Shown in pieces: positions 5,551 to 7,228 of a DNA stretch of 7,228 nucleotides. The notes beneath the pieces were generated by a model that saw nothing but the letters and a program-made list of their open reading frames with translations, did not search any database and was not told the origin of the DNA. Positions within the stretch are counted from its first letter, which is position 1, and the number at the start of each line of letters is the position of its first letter. The position numbers were made by a program, and so were the translations under genes. The DNA is from Chloroflexota bacterium (GTDB lineage: Bacteria; Cyanobacteriota; Vampirovibrionia; Obscuribacterales; Obscuribacteraceae). The stretch is taken from the NCBI GenBank assembly GCA_005240105.1, contig SBAT01000119.1:1-7228 (forward strand), in the 5' to 3' direction.

Positions 5551-5723
5551 TTCTCGTCCAGCATGTCGAAATTGTTACAAGGCAATACACAACAAACCGT
5601 GAAAAGCCTATATATCGCATATCCGAACGATTAGCTTTGGAACCGTACCATTTCATAATTGGGTTAATGTCCCACTAATCTACCAGGTGTTTAATCTAGT
5701 GAAAAGGGGGAGGTTATCAATTA
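5551..5723 (+). promoter_or_regulatory. Upstream region of the TPR gene with two more boxes and its ribosome binding site
   Basis: Two further boxes lie at 5661-5670 (GGGTTAATGT, nine of ten) and 5688-5697 (TGTTTAATCT, eight of ten), both on the plus strand and facing the TPR gene. Candidate promoters are TACACA-17 bp-TATATA (5586-5614) and a CATAAT at 5654-5659 with a poor -35; I cannot choose between them. A long purine run, GGGGGAGG at 5706-5713, ends 10 nt before the GTG at 5724 and acts as Shine-Dalgarno. Confidence 0.45.
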
Positions 5724-6950
5724 GTGCGAAATTGTTGCCTGGCTATCAATTGCCCAGCTTGTCAGCATCAAAAAGCCAAGGAAAACGGACTCTTGAATAC
5801 CGCTAAATTGCCTTCAGCCGAACAAATTAAGTGGCGAACCCTGGAGTTTGACTTCAAGGCAACTGCCCGCTTGGCTCAAGGCACGGCGGCGATTGTTGCC
5901 ACCCTGTTGGCATCTTTGGACACGATTGCCCTCATTCCGGAATCAACCAGCCCAACTTCCTTGTTAATCGACTTTATTGGTTTATGGGTTTCCGCCCTTA
6001 TTCTTTGGTATGTGAGTTTCCAGCTAATAGTCCATACGCTGGGTTTCGTTCTGGGCGCGATCAAAATTAGCGATAGCGGACTCAAACTAGGACATTTTGG
6101 CCATCTTATAAGCTGGGACAAAATTGAAGGTCTGGCTGTTGAACCACAACCTATATTTTCCTCAGCCTGCCGGCTGAAACCAGACGCACTACGCCTAACA
6201 TTATTTGAGCGACGCAAGGGCAAGCTTGCCAGTTATGACTTGCCATCTTTTTTTTACAGTCCGCCGATGTTTCAAGACTTGATCGAACGCATGTGCAAAC
6301 AGGTCGCCGGCATCAAACCTGACTCTATGAATGCCTGCGTGTTTGCCACAAACAGCAAAGAACTCAAACAGGCTTACGAAGGCAAAGGACGACAAAGACT
6401 GCTTATCATTCTTGTCATTTCCATAGGACTTGTCCTTGTTATGGGACGCAAAACAACAGTCAATTATCTGTATAACTCCGGTAATCATTATTATCACGCC
6501 GGCAATTACCAACAAGCCAAATCCTACTATCAGCGGGCTCTCAAATTCGACCCAGTTTTTACCTTTGCCTGGGCAGGTTTGGCAGCTACCGAGTTTCATC
6601 TGGATAATTTTCCAGCCGCCACGGAAAACTGGCGCAAGGCTCTGTTTTTAAAACCCGATTTCGTCGAACCAAAAGTCGGTCTGGCGTACTTGCTAATAAA
6701 GGAGAAGAAGTTTGGCGAAGCAAAAGAACTGCTAACTCGTGCCCTTAGGCGCGACCCTCGCAACAGTGCCGCCTTGCTCAATTTGGCAGATATAAATCTT
6801 CGAACCGGCAACCCATCAGAGGCTTTACGAATATCTCGATTTGTTCTTACTTTCGACCCGAACAATCCACTGGCAGCCGATGTTTTAGCAAAATCCCGAC
6901 AGAAGCTGGAGCCCTCAAGTCGCAATGTCCGGTCGAATCTCAAACCCTGA
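5724..6950 (+). CDS. Membrane-anchored TPR-repeat protein
   Basis: A 408-residue protein of unknown role. The N-terminus has four cysteines (4, 5, 10, 13), including CPAC, perhaps half a zinc site. Hydrophobic segments lie at about 52-71 and 80-113, the second strongly apolar, and again at 226-240. Between them, residues 114-195 form a soluble module of alternating strands (ISDSGLKLG..LISWDKIEGL) that recalls bacterial PH-like domains; this is a weak inference. Four TPR repeats of exactly 34 residues follow, with the signature Pro at 277, 311, 345 and 379, ending in a basic tail. TPRs bind partner proteins, so this is probably a membrane scaffold or adaptor. GTG start, supported by GGGGGAGG 10 nt upstream. 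Divergent from the response regulator, with possible shared control. The last 36 nt overlap the acylphosphatase gene. TPR and membrane calls are secure; topology is not. Confidence 0.9.
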   Translation: MRNCCLAINCPACQHQKAKENGLLNTAKLPSAEQIKWRTLEFDFKATARLAQGTAAIVATLLASLDTIALIPESTSPTSLLIDFIGLWVSALILWYVSFQLIVHTLGFVLGAIKISDSGLKLGHFGHLISWDKIEGLAVEPQPIFSSACRLKPDALRLTLFERRKGKLASYDLPSFFYSPPMFQDLIERMCKQVAGIKPDSMNACVFATNSKELKQAYEGKGRQRLLIILVISIGLVLVMGRKTTVNYLYNSGNHYYHAGNYQQAKSYYQRALKFDPVFTFAWAGLAATEFHLDNFPAATENWRKALFLKPDFVEPKVGLAYLLIKEKKFGEAKELLTRALRRDPRNSAALLNLADINLRTGNPSEALRISRFVLTFDPNNPLAADVLAKSRQKLEPSSRNVRSNLKP

Positions 6951-7220
6951 AACAACTGGGTGGGAAACCGCGTCCCCAAGCCATTCAACATCCACTGAGG
7001 CAACCTGGCTTGAGGGAGGTCCTTGCCGGCACCAATTAATTAGTGCCTCAAGAGCCTCCGCTGAGCCACAGGCTTCAATTGCCACGCTACCGTCATCACA
7101 ATTGGCCACCCAACCTTGTAGACCTAGCTGGCGCGCTTGATCCCTGGTCGTTTGCCGGTAAAAAACACCCTGCACGCGACCTTTCACTAATAGCCTTGCA
7201 AATACAACAGTTTGCTCCAT
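6915..7220 (-). CDS. acyP: Acylphosphatase
   Basis: Small cytoplasmic enzyme (EC 3.6.1.7) that hydrolyses carboxyl-phosphate bonds in acyl phosphates such as 1,3-bisphosphoglycerate or acetyl phosphate. At 101 residues it is slightly longer than the usual 90-100. The phosphate-binding loop is GRVQGVFYR (14-22) with catalytic Arg22, and the second signature is GWVANCDDGSV (36-46) with catalytic Asn40. The family's GPP-x-x-x-V stretch follows at 67-73. The ATG at 7220 gives a complete N-terminal strand. Only 8 bases lie upstream and none shows a Shine-Dalgarno, so the ribosome binding site probably extends past the window. The gene converges on the TPR gene and its last 36 nt, including the stop, run antisense to that gene's 3' end. 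Its physiological substrate here cannot be inferred from the neighbours. Confidence 0.95.
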   Translation of the reverse strand: MEQTVVFARLLVKGRVQGVFYRQTTRDQARQLGLQGWVANCDDGSVAIEACGSAEALEALINWCRQGPPSSQVASVDVEWLGDAVSHPVVSGFEIRPDIAT

Positions 7221-7228
7221 AGCAAGAA

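Noticed and set aside
5495..5697. A CRISPR array, suggested by recurring short motifs.
   Set aside because: The repeats are about ten bases, in both orientations and irregularly spaced, unlike CRISPR repeats and spacers.
6201..6599. A 132-codon frame antisense to the TPR gene.
   Set aside because: The opposite strand encodes clear TPR repeats with exact 34-residue spacing, and this frame shows no recognisable motif.

Overview
The window reads as ordinary chromosome from a free-living bacterium of roughly 50% GC. No phage, plasmid or transposase genes are visible. The GyrA C-terminal domain (the form of its GyrA box and repeated GRTARG-type blade motifs) resembles, from memory, cyanobacterial GyrA. 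No photosynthesis gene is present. A cyanobacterial-lineage organism, possibly a non-photosynthetic relative (Vampirovibrionia/Melainabacteria, for example Obscuribacterales), is my best guess; this is inference and not proof.

Layout, left to right. (1) 1-939, minus: the first 313 codons of lysyl-tRNA synthetase, cut by the window edge. (2) 940-1115: a divergent control region with back-to-back -10 elements, a dyad and a hairpin. (3) 1116-3599, plus: complete gyrA with a TTG start. (4) 3596-3862, minus: a small orphan gene whose stop codon overlaps the gyrA stop. (5) 3863-4102: intergenic, with a likely promoter for the orphan gene and a possible leader hairpin for the next gene. (6) 4103-4603, plus: a small leucine-rich-repeat-variant (LRV) protein. 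(7) 4604-4806: a hairpin-dense non-coding stretch with a 19-bp direct repeat 117 bp apart, ending in a strong terminator for the gene that converges on it. (8) 4807-5481, minus: an OmpR/PhoB-type response regulator without an adjacent kinase. (9) 5482-5723: an AT-rich divergent region with five copies of a GGTTTAATGT-like box. (10) 5724-6950, plus: a membrane protein with four TPR repeats. (11) 6915-7220, minus: acylphosphatase, overlapping the end of the TPR gene.

The seven genes do not form one pathway. lysS and gyrA are housekeeping genes sharing a divergent promoter region. The response regulator and the TPR membrane protein are the most likely functional pair, because they are divergent and share the boxes between them. 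Every gene is followed by one on the opposite strand, so each is probably transcribed alone, and two convergent pairs overlap at their 3' ends with no room for a terminator between them.

I do not see a clear new multi-gene system. The stretches most worth a second look are the box array between the regulator and the TPR gene, the structured repeat-like stretch at 4604-4750, the orphan 88-residue gene, and the TPR membrane protein.
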